A stretch of 64,000 nt of DNA from Sebastes aleutianus (taxonomy: Eukaryota > Chordata > Actinopteri > Perciformes > Sebastidae). The notes below the pieces were generated by a model. That model was not told where the DNA came from and did not search any database. It saw only the letters and a list, made by a program, of their open reading frames with translations. The position numbers and the translations under genes were made by a program. The stretch lies in contig CAKAKS010000001.1 in NCBI GenBank assembly GCA_916700875.1, positions 12,463,741 through 12,527,740 of the forward strand, in the 5' to 3' direction. Positions 12,277-23,575 of the stretch are shown here, in pieces (positions within the stretch are counted from its first letter, which is position 1; every line of letters begins with the position of its first letter).

Positions 12277-12310
12277 TGATTCATCCAATCACCTGCCAAG
12301 TACTTTTTGA
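12191..12310 (+). pseudogene. Truncated helicase-like ORF start inside the repeat
   Basis: ATG at 12191 opens a 39-codon frame ending with TGA at 12308-12310. The first 28 residues, including EEVSVDAVIASVLSELESI, resemble the N-terminal lead-in of the multi-copy RecQ-like helicase ORF found in fish repeats. That identification is from memory. The ATPase motifs expected next (a Walker A block) are absent because the match ends after the SSLKE residues and an unrelated tail follows. It is not expected to make a functional enzyme. Confidence 0.4.
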
Positions 12311-13908
12311 AAGTGCCAGCCCTTTTCCAAACAGTTTCCAATGACGGCTTCGCAGATGGTTCTGTGTAACCCATGTGTAAACCATCTGGTGGGTCAGGTT
12401 AGTGCTTTCTTTGCCGATGAAAACTGAGCCAGTTGAACCAGTTTGAATTTGAAAAGACCTCAGTACTGCAACAGCCAGTCGGTTACGTCACAGAATAGCA
12501 GAAACAAACTAAGTATTTTCAACTCTTTAAGGCTGTGATGATACAAATCCTCCAAAGTGAGGTTATTGAAGGTCGTCTGAGCACAACTCAACCTCATACA
12601 GTTTATTGACCCAGATTTTGACAGCTCTTCTGGAAACTCAGTCTGTCCCTGAACGCAGCACTGACCATATCCTTGGAGCGCCTATTTCCCTGTGGTTCTC
12701 TTTATATTCTGGGTTTGGGTTGTGCTGTTAAAAATCAGGTGCAGTGCTTTCATTGTTTTCATTATGCAGCCCAGCTGTACGCTTCTGGTCTAACATGTCA
12801 TTTACACTTTTTTTTTCTAAAATAACCAATTAACGCGCTTAAACGGGGCTCGAGTTTTATGCTAACTCAGGAATCTTGCAAAACGTCACTCAATATTTCC
12901 TGTCCATACATAATTTCCAGTTTTAAAGTTGTGGTGGTATTTGGTTAAGCTCAAATATCTGCACGGAAAATGTTTTTGCAGAGGTTAACACTGCAGCACA
13001 TGCCCACACTGTAGTGATATTTGTAATGTTGATTCAGAAGTAGACAGAGCCCTCGTTCTGTACAGTCCTGCTTCTATGTGCTAATAAACTGCAGACCATC
13101 TGTAGCATAGAGCTGAATAAGCTCCCACCTACAGAGCAGCCAACAACATGTTTAAACCTCCTCAACATATGTAAAGAAACTGCATATGTCACTTTGAGAA
13201 ATGTAAACAAAAAGTGGTTAAATCATTCCAGCTGGAGAACTTTCTATTAGCAGTCATGTAACAATGACTTATTGGGATTGATCACTTTGGTTAGCTCTCA
13301 GCGTGATCACAACAAAAGTGCCGTTTTCTCTTCCCCTAACATGGAAATGTGGGTCTACTGCAGCGCTATAGTGTACCACAGAGGCACAGATAGATGCACA
13401 TCGAGGAAACCTGAGAAAATGATTTAAGTCTCTGTTTTGTTTTTAGGAAAATACATATTCCTCATGTTGTCATATTGGACGTTTTCTTAAACGTTGCTGA
13501 GCTTGTTAAACAGCTTAAACCGCATCGATCGGTCTGTGGGTCAGTTGTTACAAACTCATGCTGTGCAGACAAACGCAGTTCAAACCCACAAAAACCTTGT
13601 TTTCAATTCTAGTGGACATCCCAAACGTTCTAAAGATACCAAATATGTCACTCTAAATTTTGGGTAAAATGGTGCAGACATCTACAACATTTCAGCTCAG
13701 ATTGAAGCTGTCATTAAGTACTTTATTCACTCATTTGTTGTATTGTATTGTGTTTGTCCAGTATTGGATCTGAACTACCAGATGTTGCTGTCAATTTCCT
13801 TTGTACAGTATATTTATGCTGTAATTAACTATGGCTGTATATCTCATAGGGGAGTCATAGGATAACATCTTTGTCATTGTTTTTATGTATTTATTAGTGA
13901 CAATGCTA
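12311..13908. other. Non-coding stretch, possibly including the rest of an old repeat
   Basis: The part from 12277 to about 12500 also looks like dispersed repeat sequence, but its limits were not resolved. A degenerate tRNA-like B-box (GTTCAAACCC near 13579) is present without a supporting cloverleaf. Nothing else was recognised. Confidence 0.4.
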
Positions 13909-14181
13909 TGGAGTCAGATCAGTCTCAAAATTAAAATTAAAAGCTGTCGTCTTTATACATCCATGTAGCTATCGGACTATTATCCGTGTTGATGTAAATC
14001 ATACCCCCGTGGGGACACGCTCATGTGATTGGCTGAAGAGGAGGGAGACTTCTGATTGGCTACAGATAATTCCCTGTTGAAAAGTATTTTTGTGGAGAGA
14101 GTCATTTATATATAAATCACAAAATACATTTGTGAATAACTTCTTTGTGTATTCATTAATATTGAGACTGATCTGACTCCA
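13909..14181. mobile_element. MITE with about 26-bp inverted repeats and TA duplication
   Basis: The left end starts TGGAGTCAGATCAGTCTC, and the right end is its inverted copy with 25 of the first 26 bases matching. TA dinucleotides at 13907-13908 and 14182-14183 fit a TA target duplication. Length is 273 bp with no ORF. TA duplication and a small internally deleted form suggest a Tc1/mariner-type non-autonomous element. Confidence 0.8.
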
Positions 14182-14183
14182 TA

Positions 14184-14884
14184 TGTACTCTGTAAAAGTA
14201 CTGCATGATAATAATAATCATAATTTTAGAAGTATTAGAAACAAAATCTACCTTAAATATCAAAAGAATAGGCAGCATTTTAATATTTGTAGCTCGTCAA
14301 ATAAAGCTAATATTAAAGGTGCTATTGATGAACAAGCACAGGACTTTCATCCAGGAGACCGGTGTACCCGTGGTGGTAGGCTTCTGCACGTTAATACACG
14401 TGTGTAGTATTCACGTCTTGGTGAGGCAAAACGTGATACTGACACGCTGTCCTATAGTGGACAGGCGGGTCTATTGCGTGCTTTGGCATGATATCGGGTT
14501 GCAGACAGTCATGTCAAGTGATGAATCTTCCGTGGTAGAGTAATGAAGTCATTTTGCAACATGTAGCTGTACATTAGCTGTAGATTTAGGTTACTTTGTG
14601 CAGTGGTATTTTAGGATTCATGTAACGTAATCTATGGGAATCTCAGGCAATGGCTATGTAGTTTTAGGTAACGTTTAGCTTGTCATCTAAGCAGTGGTGT
14701 TGTGCACGGTATATGCAGGTATACGGCATACATCTACTTATTTTTCAGTCGGCCACCCACTTCTAAATCCCTCTGATGTGCATCTTGGTTATACATTGTT
14801 TGAGGGAACTACAACGTTAGGTAACTGGACGCAACCTTCACTAACGCTAGCTTCTTTTTTGGGGAAAAGCCATACTTTAGATCT
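14184..14884. other. Probable repeat-derived DNA, limits unresolved
   Basis: GGACTTTCATCCAGGAGACCG near 14341 is the same cassette (cassette B) found in several other elements of this window. The rest could not be assigned. ORFs at 14183-14543 and 14694-14993 cross repeat sequence and show no domain. Confidence 0.4.
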
Positions 14885-15192
14885 TTTAAATGTGCCCTGT
14901 GGAGCATTTACAAACCAACAATTCACTGATTCTCTCCAACACATATTGTGTGTATCCCTGAGGTCTAACAAACATGCTTTTCTTTCCTCTTAAAATATTT
15001 GAAAAGCCGAATTTTTGGATGAATTTGAAACCTTCATTGTTTAGATCTGTGTTTCCTTCCAAGCTGTCTTCTTCTTGATTGCCTTTTTTGGCACAGCGCT
15101 ACATTTCTGGCACATTTCTGCCACCAACAACAACGAACCTCGCTCCATAGCGCTACTAGTGGTCACAAACTCCACAGGGAGCCTTTAACCAA
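14885..15192. repeat. Dispersed repeat fragment related to 62381-62712
   Basis: GTGCCCTGTGGAGCATTTAC near 14891, and CTGAGGTCTAACAA with GCATTTTC-like words further on, align with the element at 62381 in the same orientation. The end near 15165-15190 (CTCCACAGGGAGCCTTTAA) is an inverted version of that element's start, so it probably marks the right terminus. Confidence 0.5.
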
Positions 15193-16375
15193 ACTGACCA
15201 AAAGTATGTAATCTGACAGCGCATCAAACTATAACTGTCAAATAAATGTAGTGGGTACAATACGTGCCTATTAAATATAGAGGAGTAGAAGTATAAAGCA
15301 ACATAAAATGGAAATACTCCATTAAATAATTGTACTTTCCTCTGATTTGCATCTACAGTCCCTGAAGTTGATGTTCTAACTCAAACAGTAAAGCTCAAAT
15401 GACTAAAAGCAACCTTGTACAGATCATTTTAAAGCATAAACCTTCAGCATTCATACATGTACATGTAATAGTAAACAGGTAAAGTGCACTCTGCAGGTCG
15501 AGGCCTTGTTATCCCTTGTGAGAAACGTCCAATCACGAAGTCATCTGTACAAACACGCTCCTTGCAAACCGCACAGGAGGGGAAACACAGAAATGGCCTC
15601 TGGGTAACGTAAGAGAGCAGGCAGTAGATGGTTTGTTGCAGGAGATGCGTGCTGACAGTTACGCTGTCAAGACCGATACCCCTGATTGTCACCAGATGTT
15701 CTTCTCTGCATCCTACGTATCGTGTGATGATGGCGCACCAGAAATGCAGCGATTATAGCCAAATACAGGTTTCGATAATAACGGCGGAAATTAGGACACT
15801 TCCTGTCTGTGTACAAGGCCTGAGATACCTTCTGTTCACTACTTCCCTGTGCTGAAAGAGGAATTGGGAAATGCATAAAGGAAGTGAATGGAGTGTAATT
15901 TTACAAGTCAGCTTTTGTGGGCTCGATAGACCTGACATACGATGTGGGAATGGGTTCCAAGCCTCAGTAAACTCTCTTTCCTGAAGAAAAATACATTATG
16001 TGCCATTCAAACTTGCTGATTCCCAGCCATGCAAATCTCCACAGTTGCACCTACAGAGTCTGCAGCTGAGGCTCTGCTTGGTCCAGTCATTCCCCAGGTC
16101 AATGACGCACAGCAAATTCAATTTATTTCAGTTTATCCTCTCATTGTTTTCACGGCTTATGGCTTAAATGAAAGTGCACCAACTGCTGGTGGTTTACTGT
16201 CCAGATGACAGAATAGAAAATACTTTATCTTTCTATCAAAGTTTTATAACCTTTTGAATGACTCAAACTTTGTTTCTATCACTTGCTGTGGTTTTTATTA
16301 CTGTAACTGCTGCCCAAGCCTGGTTTGTTAATCCTCATACTCATAACCTTCCAATTCGTACAAACCACTTGCTTG
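15193..16375. other. Non-coding stretch, no gene recognised
   Basis: Short overlapping ORFs on both strands around 15444-15938 have no recognisable domain. No repeat structure was identified. Confidence 0.5.
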
Positions 16376-16383
16376 ATTAGATT

Positions 16384-16627
16384 AGGTCTGCGACTAATGA
16401 TTATTTCCATTACTTAATTAGTCTCAGTCTAGCCACTACATAACAGTTTCCTTGAGCCCCAGTTCCCGTTTCTGAGTGTCTTGTTCTGTCCAAAACCCAA
16501 ATTATACAGTTTACTTTGGTAGAAAACTAATAAAACCCATAAATACTCACATTAGAGGATGAATTGACTATCACATTTTTTCTGTTGATCGGCTAATCTA
16601 TTATTGGACCAATAATTTCAGCTCTAG
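16384..16627. mobile_element. hAT-like element with perfect 8-bp duplication
   Basis: AGGTCTGCGACTAATGATTA at the left and TTTCAGCTCTAG at the right match the ends of a very common fish repeat (recollection). ATTAGATT occurs exactly at 16376-16383 and again at 16628-16635, an 8-bp target duplication typical of hAT. The local ATTAG repetition leaves the exact ends ambiguous by one or two bases. The copy is about 244 bp and non-coding. Confidence 0.7.
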
Positions 16628-16647
16628 ATTAGATTGTACTTTGTCAG

Positions 16648-16673
16648 ATTTGGGCTTCAGATTTGGGCTTCAA
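16648..16673. repeat. 13-bp tandem duplication
   Basis: CAGATTTGGGCTT occurs twice back to back. Confidence 0.8.
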
Positions 16674-16699
16674 TCAATGATTATTTAATTTTTTTAATA

Positions 16700-16880
16700 T
16701 CAATCAAATCAAATTATTTAAAAAAAATCAATAAATCTTACAGTTGACAAAATGTCAGAAAAATAGTGAAAATGCAAGTTACAATTTCCCAGAGACTAAA
16801 GTGACAAATTGCTTGTTGTGTTATTTGTTAGAATTTCTTATTACAAGGTAGTTCTGATTGGTTTTTCAAGAACTTTCAGA
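16700..16880. repeat. Fragment of the same family as 16384-16627
   Basis: The stretch contains AAAATGTCAGAAAAATAGTG and AATTTCCCAGAG, words recalled from the interior of the longer version of that repeat. It may be a separate insertion or a rearranged part of the same one. Confidence 0.4.
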
Positions 16881-19480
16881 CACACTTTCATCAGCAGATG
16901 GAGTTTGTTCAGTTGTCATGAAGATGTTTTTTTTTCCATATTCACCTCACGACCTGGAGGATATTTGGCATTAGTGCTTGATAAATGACTCAATAAAATT
17001 ACAGTTGATTTATCATTTCAGCACATACTCTGGTAAATTTGTAATATGCACTCCTTACTCTAAACTATAATTTAGCACAGGGTTGTGTAAAGTCCAGCTA
17101 ATCTAATTTACCGCACTAATTAACTGTTACTTTTGCTGTAATGAAGTTTTATTTTTCAGTGTTTGGACAAAAGCCCTAACATTGCAAACTAAATAATGAA
17201 ATTTATTGGAGCCTCAAGGTGGGGACAATTATGTTTCACCTCTGGAATGAGGCCTCGCTAATCAACTGTACGGCTATTACCAAAGTGACTTGGGCTTAAA
17301 AAATATTCCCTAAGAGTCCCAAAGAGACAGCTGGAAGCTATTGTAAGTGCTTGGGAGGTCACGGAGGAACGACAACCTGTGTGTGCGCTCTGTGTATAAT
17401 TGTTTTATTCTGAAACAACCTTGGAGTGAGTGCGAGAGCACCTTTGAGATGGAGGGGGGGAGGTCAGAGAACGCATTCTTAAGGCACTTGTTTTTACTGG
17501 CAAGTGCAGGAGACCTTGGAGGCAGCATATATGACAACATTGTAATCCCGCCCCGTGACGGAAACCATGGATTCTACTGGCACCTTGGAAAAAAAACATG
17601 GTTGACCTCGGAGAACGCCTGGTTTTCACTCGAAACACCCCCTCAATTTCATTTCACACTACATTTGTAATCTAATTACGTGGTGAAATGTTACACCGGC
17701 CGGGGTCCTCGGGTGTTAAGACAGATCCTGTGGAAAGACCCGGTGAGCTCACAGCATGGTCACTCTGTGTCTCTGCTACCGTTGGAGGATACGGTGAACC
17801 TCGGCGCTCCACCCCAGCCGGCCTGCCAGCCTCCGCCGTAAGCCGATCACCTCCCTTTCATAAACGCCAGCAGCTGAGCCGCAGCCATGAGCTGTCAGGC
17901 AGCATTAAGACTGAGCGCAGGTTCCCGGGGAGGCCGCCTGGGCCAACGTCACGTCCCCGAGTGGCCTAAAGATCAGGCCCACACACCCGCCCACACTTCC
18001 ACCTCTGAAACAGGCCCCTCCATTCACTCAGCCAGCCTCAGGGAGTTAAATTAGAAAGACCCTCCGACCCTGATATGAACCATGGGAACGCTGTCTGCCC
18101 TCAACCCTGGCTGCCCTCCCCTTGAAATTAATTAAGTGTAATTTCAACTACATAATGGGATACTATACATTCAACAGGATGACCGTAATAGTGAACCATT
18201 TTTGCTGCTTATAAGTCATCAGATTGTGCTTTGCAAAGCAGACCTCTATTTAACCCGCATAGTACAATGTTGTAACCTCATGAGCCAACCCCCAGCTCCC
18301 TTATAATGTTGTTTACTGCCACATTATTGGTGGCATTTGCCTCACATACTTCATAAAGTGATTACGTTCGGGGAGGAAAGCTGCCTTTGTGTCCGCAAAC
18401 TGTGTGGAATTCAGAGAGTCAGGACATTACCTACCAAGGCGAGCTATTGTCTGGGAGCGAGGTTTGTGTTGGACTCGCTCCACATCACCTCATGTTTGAG
18501 ATTACGGCACAAGCCACCCAGAAAGCGGTATCCAAAAGGAATTTTTAATAAATTTGTTCGGCATTATACAAAAGAAACATTTTTCTTTTTTTAGTTTTCC
18601 TTGCCTGTTTGCTGGTTATGAAGGAAAAATGAAGCTGCCATCATATGTGAAACTATTGTAAATGCAATTATGGAACATAATTTTTTTTAATTTGAATGAA
18701 AATGTGCCATTCTGTGACTAACATCCCCTATGTTCACCATCCAATGTAACTGAGTGACCTCATGTTTATTGTGTTATAAAGTGGAAAAAAGTCTAAAAAA
18801 GGAAGAAAGGAAGTTTAAACCCCCACTGAAGGAGTTGTGAAATCACATTTTCCTAAGATGGTGTAAGTTTTTCATGTAGAAATGTCAAATAACGTTGCAG
18901 TGTAGATGTCTGAATTATCCTTTTCAAATAAGTTTTCATTATCACACTGCTTTCATCTGAGTCATTAAAGCATCTTTGGAGTCACTGCTTCGTCCTGTTG
19001 TTGGTTCTGAGTGAGACCACACCGCTGCTCCTCCATTTCAAGGCATCTACAAATTGTTCTAGCATGTTCTTATCCGGGATTCAATCAGGGTTGACCTTTC
19101 AAATGTGAGCTCCAGGCCTGCTAATGTGCCTCTGCTGAGTGCATCAATCTGTGTCAAAACTCTGGAAAACAGAGTGGAGCTGGTGTTTGTGGTGTGCTCA
19201 CTGTTTGAGTGCTTTCACTCGCTAACCTGCCCTGTTGAAGCTGGTGGATTGCTTTTTTCTGTTTCTCTTCTGTTCCATCTTTTACTCTTTCGCAAGTCAT
19301 TTTGGGTGTAATAAGAACGCCGTTCTTGATTTTGCCGTGTCAGTTGTACACCATGTAGACTGTACTGACAGCAGTGTAAACGCATCCATATAAATATGCT
19401 ATGCTCTGAGCTTGTGAGGTAGAGAAAAAAGTGAGAAAGACTGCTTATGGTGGGTTGGAGAGGAGATGGATGGGTCCAAC
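16881..19480. other. Unique DNA with a GC-rich block at about 17690-18120
   Basis: No gene was recognised. From 17690 to 18120 the composition becomes clearly GC-rich, with ORFs in opposing strands and no splice-bounded open segment that stands out. AT-rich flanks carry several TAATTA-type words (for example 17098-17125 and 18126-18145). This could be regulatory or an eroded gene; conservation would have to be tested. Confidence 0.4.
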
Positions 19481-19486
19481 AAACAC

Positions 19487-19840
19487 AGGACTTTCAACCA
19501 GGAGACCGCTGTTCGTGACATAAGATGACATAATTTTACATAATGGCATCAGAAACAAAAAACAAACTGAAAAACTTATCCTCATACAACGGTTCTTATT
19601 ACACTGCTTTGTTGAATACTCTATTCTGATTGGTCAATCAAGGCGTTCTACGGTCTGTTATTTCTTTATATCAGACTATTGCTATGTATAACAGACCGTT
19701 GATAGGAGTCAGAAGACTTTTACCCAGAAGACCGCTGTTCATGTCCCGTGCATTACGTTTCAATTTCACTTTACAGTCACCTGTTTGTTTGTGTCCCGTG
19801 TTCACAACCTTAGATCACATTTTCACTGTAAAAATGTAAA
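19487..19840 (+). repeat. Two fragments of cassette-B repeat
   Basis: GGACTTTCAACCAGGAGACC near 19490 and a degraded copy at about 19706-19840 (ACCCAGAAGACCGCTGTTCA, then GTGTCCCGTG twice) belong to the mosaic repeat group also seen at 43781-44110. The segment between them is unassigned. Confidence 0.55.
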
Positions 19841-19916
19841 AATGAACTGAAACGAGCAGCCTGTTAATATGTAAAAAAAAAGTGTTTTTATTTCTGCCTT
19901 GCTGCCTTTTACTTCA

Positions 19917-19920
<4 letters not shown>

Positions 19921-19976
<56 letters not shown>

Positions 19977-19980
19977 CTCT
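19921..19980. repeat. (CTTT)n microsatellite
   Basis: About twelve CTTT units, flanked by CT runs on both sides. It produces an artefactual Lys/Glu/Arg-rich minus-strand frame. Confidence 0.95.
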
Positions 19981-20788
19981 CTGAGTGGATAAAAACGTGA
20001 TTAAGGTTTTTGGTGCATGTGTGTGGCCTGCAGAGCTCAACTGCCGCATACCTGCAGGCTGCACGCAGGTACCCTTAAATCTTCCCTCTAACATCGACCT
20101 CCTGTCAAAACAACTCTGGGTATGTGTGCCACGTGAATCACGCTGACTCGTTTAAGAGGTTGTTTGAGTTTCTGGTGTGTTTGAGTGCTCAGATGGCTTC
20201 GCATGTCTTTTGTTAGCAGATCACATATGATCAAATTTATATTTTCAAGTGAGCTGGTGTGTATAGCAGACATAAGCATTTGAAGATATTTTCTTTGTGA
20301 GCAGGAGGGGGGGGAGAAATTCAAAATGCTTTCTCTCTTTATTGTCACCGAACGTGTTGCATTACCGCTCGCCGCAGAATGCTCTTCTGAAGGATCCACA
20401 TGCACGCCAGAGACGGCCGGAAATGAACACTGTGTCGCACCACAAAAAAACATTCCTAGCGGGTTTATCCCTCCGGCGTCCCAGCTACACGACATGAACA
20501 ACGCCTGAAAGCGAAACCCACAACTGCTGGCGATTCGTTTCGCATAATTCTGACAGTGTCTCACCATGGAGGGCTGCGGACGAGGAGGTAAATCAGAAAA
20601 AGTCCTGCAGGCGTATGGGGAATCAAACGGCTCACATGGTAATGCTCCCCGTGAGCTGTCAACAAGATATGAAACTCTACGCCTCATGAACTCGCTGTTC
20701 CTCCAAAGAACTCCATTTGGTGCCCCTGCTACCGTATCCCGTTGCCACCGCCGGGAATTCACCTCCACATAATTCAGCGGGCCCTTAC
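19981..20788. other. GC-rich island with long minus-strand ORF, coding status unclear
   Basis: The longest ORF of the window (226 codons, minus strand, 20088-20768) lies here. It has no recognisable domain, and antisense ORFs overlap it. A good Kozak context (CACCATGG at 20563-20570) starts a plus-strand frame followed by GAG|GTAAAT at about 20588, but no downstream exon was found. The island abuts the minus-strand exon candidate at 20789-20879, so the ORF would fall in that gene's following intron. Confidence 0.35.
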
Positions 20789-20879
20789 CTTGACGCGGTA
20801 GGCGAGCTGGAGGTGGAGGGCCGAGCTCGAGCCGACAGTGAGAATAGGGTTTCCATCAGCTGCGAGCCACCTGTCTGAG
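20789..20879 (-). CDS. Candidate internal coding exon on the minus strand, family not recognised
   Basis: Read on the minus strand, an acceptor (GTGATCTCACAG) precedes a 91-nt segment that ends CAAG followed by the strong donor GTAAGG (20788-20783). In one frame it encodes about 30 residues, including WLAADGNPILTVGSS and LHLQLAYRVK. The alternation of hydrophobic and polar residues suggests beta strands of an extracellular-type domain. Codons are GC-ending (CTC, GTC, CAG, GCC, TAC, CGC, AAG), unlike the AT-rich surroundings. An alternative acceptor at 20900 (TTTTGCAG) would open a different frame. No homologue is recognised and no partner exon was located, so this is a hypothesis. Confidence 0.4.
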
Positions 20880-21180
20880 CTGTGAGATCACACAGGCAGG
20901 CTGCAAAACAACCTGTTTGGAATAAACCAGTTTGTCAGGATTTATAGCGGTTAGCGACTGACATATTGCTGTTGTTAAGGGGGAATGAGAAACTTACAAC
21001 CCCAAATTGTGGTGCTTGGACTGACAATTGGTCCTTTATGCTTAAATTTCATCAGTTTTATGATTCTGAAATTACCTCTGAAATCCATTTCATGGTTTTT
21101 AAAAATGATTTCCGTTGTGCAGTGTGCAGCTTTCAACAGTAAACAAAGACATAGCCTGGAAAGAGAACTGCTTGCATCTT
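20880..21180. other. Spacer, no feature recognised
   Basis: Moderately AT-rich sequence with short chance ORFs only. Confidence 0.5.
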
Positions 21181-21290
21181 TAAAGCTCCACTATTCAATA
21201 TTTTTAAATCAACAGTGGCTGAAATGGCTGTATGTATTGTACAAGTTGTCACTACCTGCAGGTCTATGGGGCATTTTAGCCTATTTTAGA
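21181..21290 (+). repeat. Dispersed repeat family C, short copy
   Basis: TAAAGCTCCACTATTCAATA and, further on, GGGGCATTTTAGCCTATTTTAG match 39628 onward (TAAAGCTGCACTAATCAATA and GGAGCATTTTAGCATC) in the same orientation. It is a truncated, diverged copy. Confidence 0.55.
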
Positions 21291-21597
21291 TAATTCTTTT
21301 GATTTTATGACACAAATACTGTACAGTTCAGCTAACCCTGTTTCCTGCGTCACGTCCTAACTGAACGAGCGAACATCAGATTGTTTCAGTTTTTCCCAAT
21401 GAAGGTATCTTAACCTGCGCCGTTCGTCAGCGAACAGGCTGTTTGAAAAAACGCTCGCCCTGGCTCTATTTCTGTGAAGTTTCCCACACCTGCTCAACCT
21501 CCAACGTATATTCATAGGTCAAAATTGACGCTGACAGTAACTGACATAAATAAATATCATTCTCTCCAATTAATAGAGAGTGACATCGCTTGTAGCT

Positions 21598-21877
21598 AGG
21601 GCTATCAAAGGTAACACGAAGATAACGCGTTAACGCAAATTTGTTTTAACGCTACTAACTTCTTTAACGCATTAAAGCACATTTGATTTTTAGGGTGTAG
21701 CGGACTCATTTTTAAAGCTAGAGTGAAGAGACCGGTATCATACGAAAACCTAAGGAATCCATTGGTACCAACCATGTCATACTGGCTTGTCGAGAAGGAG
21801 GCTAAATTACACTCCAAACTTGTGCAAAATTTTGGTGAGGAAAAAACTGTCATAACCATTTCCAAAGGGATCCCTTG
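21598..21877 (+). mobile_element. hAT-like element (family D), truncated copy
   Basis: This copy begins AGGGCTATCAAAGGTAAC and aligns with the first 280 bases of 48262-48980, including ATACCGGTATCATA-like and GGAATCCATTGGTACCAACC blocks. It keeps the AGGGCT terminus that the longer copy has lost on that side, but stops after TCCCTTGA. No ORF of interest. Confidence 0.75.
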
Positions 21878-23305
21878 ATAAATAAAGTGAGGAGATAATT
21901 AAATATACAAATTACAATTGATGAATGCAATCAGCTTTTGGGTAAAGTGTCTGCAGAGAGCAGCATCGCCAGCATGAATCACAGTCATTGCACTTAAAGT
22001 GTGTGAACTCTCTTTGTGCAAAATCTAGTAGCCCATAAAACCCATGATGATGTTTTATAAACATTGCTGCTCGTTCAGCAAGACGTCTTATCTAAAGTCC
22101 TCAAAAGCTGACTCTCTGAGGAAACCTCCAAAATCAACAATAAACTCTACATACCAGCGTGTCAACAGATGCTATTGTTCATCATTTACGGATACGGTAC
22201 TTTAACACAACAAATGTAACAGTTTCGAACCCTCTTGGCACCTCCAGGCTTTTAGAGTGAATATCAAGGATTTGAGGTAAAAAATATGACTTCCATGTAT
22301 TGAGTTGTCTGTCACTGTAATCAGTCGTATTCAAAGGCAGAGGAACGTCTGACAGATGTGGGGAGCCGAGAACCACAAATTAAAACTCATAGTCATATTA
22401 CTCACAGAGTCAGAGACCACTGGACTAAAAAGCAAAATGGGAAAAGGCTTTGTTTTTATTTTTGCTGCTAATCAGTGCAGTGGGATAAGCCCTTTGGATT
22501 CCAAGAGCAACAGGAAGTGCTGATTAGGTTGCAAAGGAAGTTAGTGGTCACCAAAACCAATCTGGAGCGGCCAGCTTTGACCATCAAGTGAACCTATTGA
22601 GAGCAGCTCAATAAACCACATCTCATGCATTAAAATAGTGACGTGCATTTTATGTCTCTAGCTGCGGTTGCCTGATATTTATATGTCGTTATTTTCTTGA
22701 AAGACAAAAAGCAATGTATATTGCCTTTGCCAGATAAAGCTGTTGTTTGACATAATAGAGTCAGAAACACATCATATTTCAGGTGGCATGTGGTGGGCTG
22801 AACCAGCTTCAACTATATATGTGGGTCCATCCAATACAAACACTGTAACACCAATCTACTCATTTAGGAAGCCACATGTCATGAGAAACGGTGTTTAAAT
22901 GTATATAAAGTAAAGCTTCCTTCAACCTAACTGAGATTTTATTGCATAGGATAAAAAAAAAACCCACAGAAAGTCATATTAGTGTACGTATGAAGAAGTT
23001 TGCAATCACACATTTTCCACATGAACATTTCCAGGAATATGTCTATATATATATAGTGCACATTTACTGATTCTCAGTTTTGTCATGTCTATTTGCAAAG
23101 CAGAAGAGCAAAAGAGAATTTCCTGTACGTAAATGATGGCTAAGCAGAGTATGTTGCACGAATATATAGGAAAAAAAGATTGTTGTGGTGATACTTCAAG
23201 TCAGCTCCATTATAAATACAATTGAATGTTCTGAGTTTCTTGACGTTGGTTCCAGTGAACTGTCTTTTACCCGAGTCTCTGTTCAAAACACTGTTGGACT
23301 AGACT
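21878..23305. other. Non-coding stretch, no gene recognised
   Basis: Contains a short TA run near 23045. Nothing else was identified. Confidence 0.5.
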
Positions 23306-23410
23306 TTGAGCCGCTGGCCTGATCCATCAGGAGCAGTTGGGGTTCAGTGTCTTGCTCAAGAACATGGCAGGAGGAGCCAGGGGTCAAACCACCAACCCGC
23401 CAATTAATGA
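23306..23410 (-). mobile_element. tRNA-derived SINE remnant
   Basis: On the minus strand the segment reads GGTTGGTGGTTTGACCCC (a pol III B-box form) followed by CTGGCTCCTCC and then CTTGAGCAAGACACTGAACC. That is the order seen in a widespread fish tRNA-derived SINE (recollection). The A-box side (23410-23450 on the plus strand) is too diverged to recognise, so the copy should be inactive. Confidence 0.65.
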
Positions 23411-23575
23411 ATATAATGCTTGGACTCGGTCAGACAGCTTGCCATGGTGCTCCAGTATAGCCAGTTAACCGGTGGGTCCTCTTATGTAGCCAGATATGGA
23501 GTATATTATCTCGTCAGACTTAGGAAGGTGATGAATCTGTAGAGCATTATTTTACAGAGCTTTATAGTGAGTTTC

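Noticed and set aside
13532..13592. tRNA gene or SINE head
   Set aside because: A-box-like and B-box-like words are present (GTTCAAACCC near 13579), but no cloverleaf pairing or T-run terminator is visible.
20566..20589. First coding exon on the plus strand with Kozak ATG
   Set aside because: Good start context and a donor-like GTAAAT, but only about eight codons and no recognisable continuation.
20088..20768. 226-codon minus-strand ORF as a gene
   Set aside because: It has no recognisable domain, is overlapped by antisense ORFs, and begins just after a donor-like site. A chance ORF in a GC-rich patch is sufficient.
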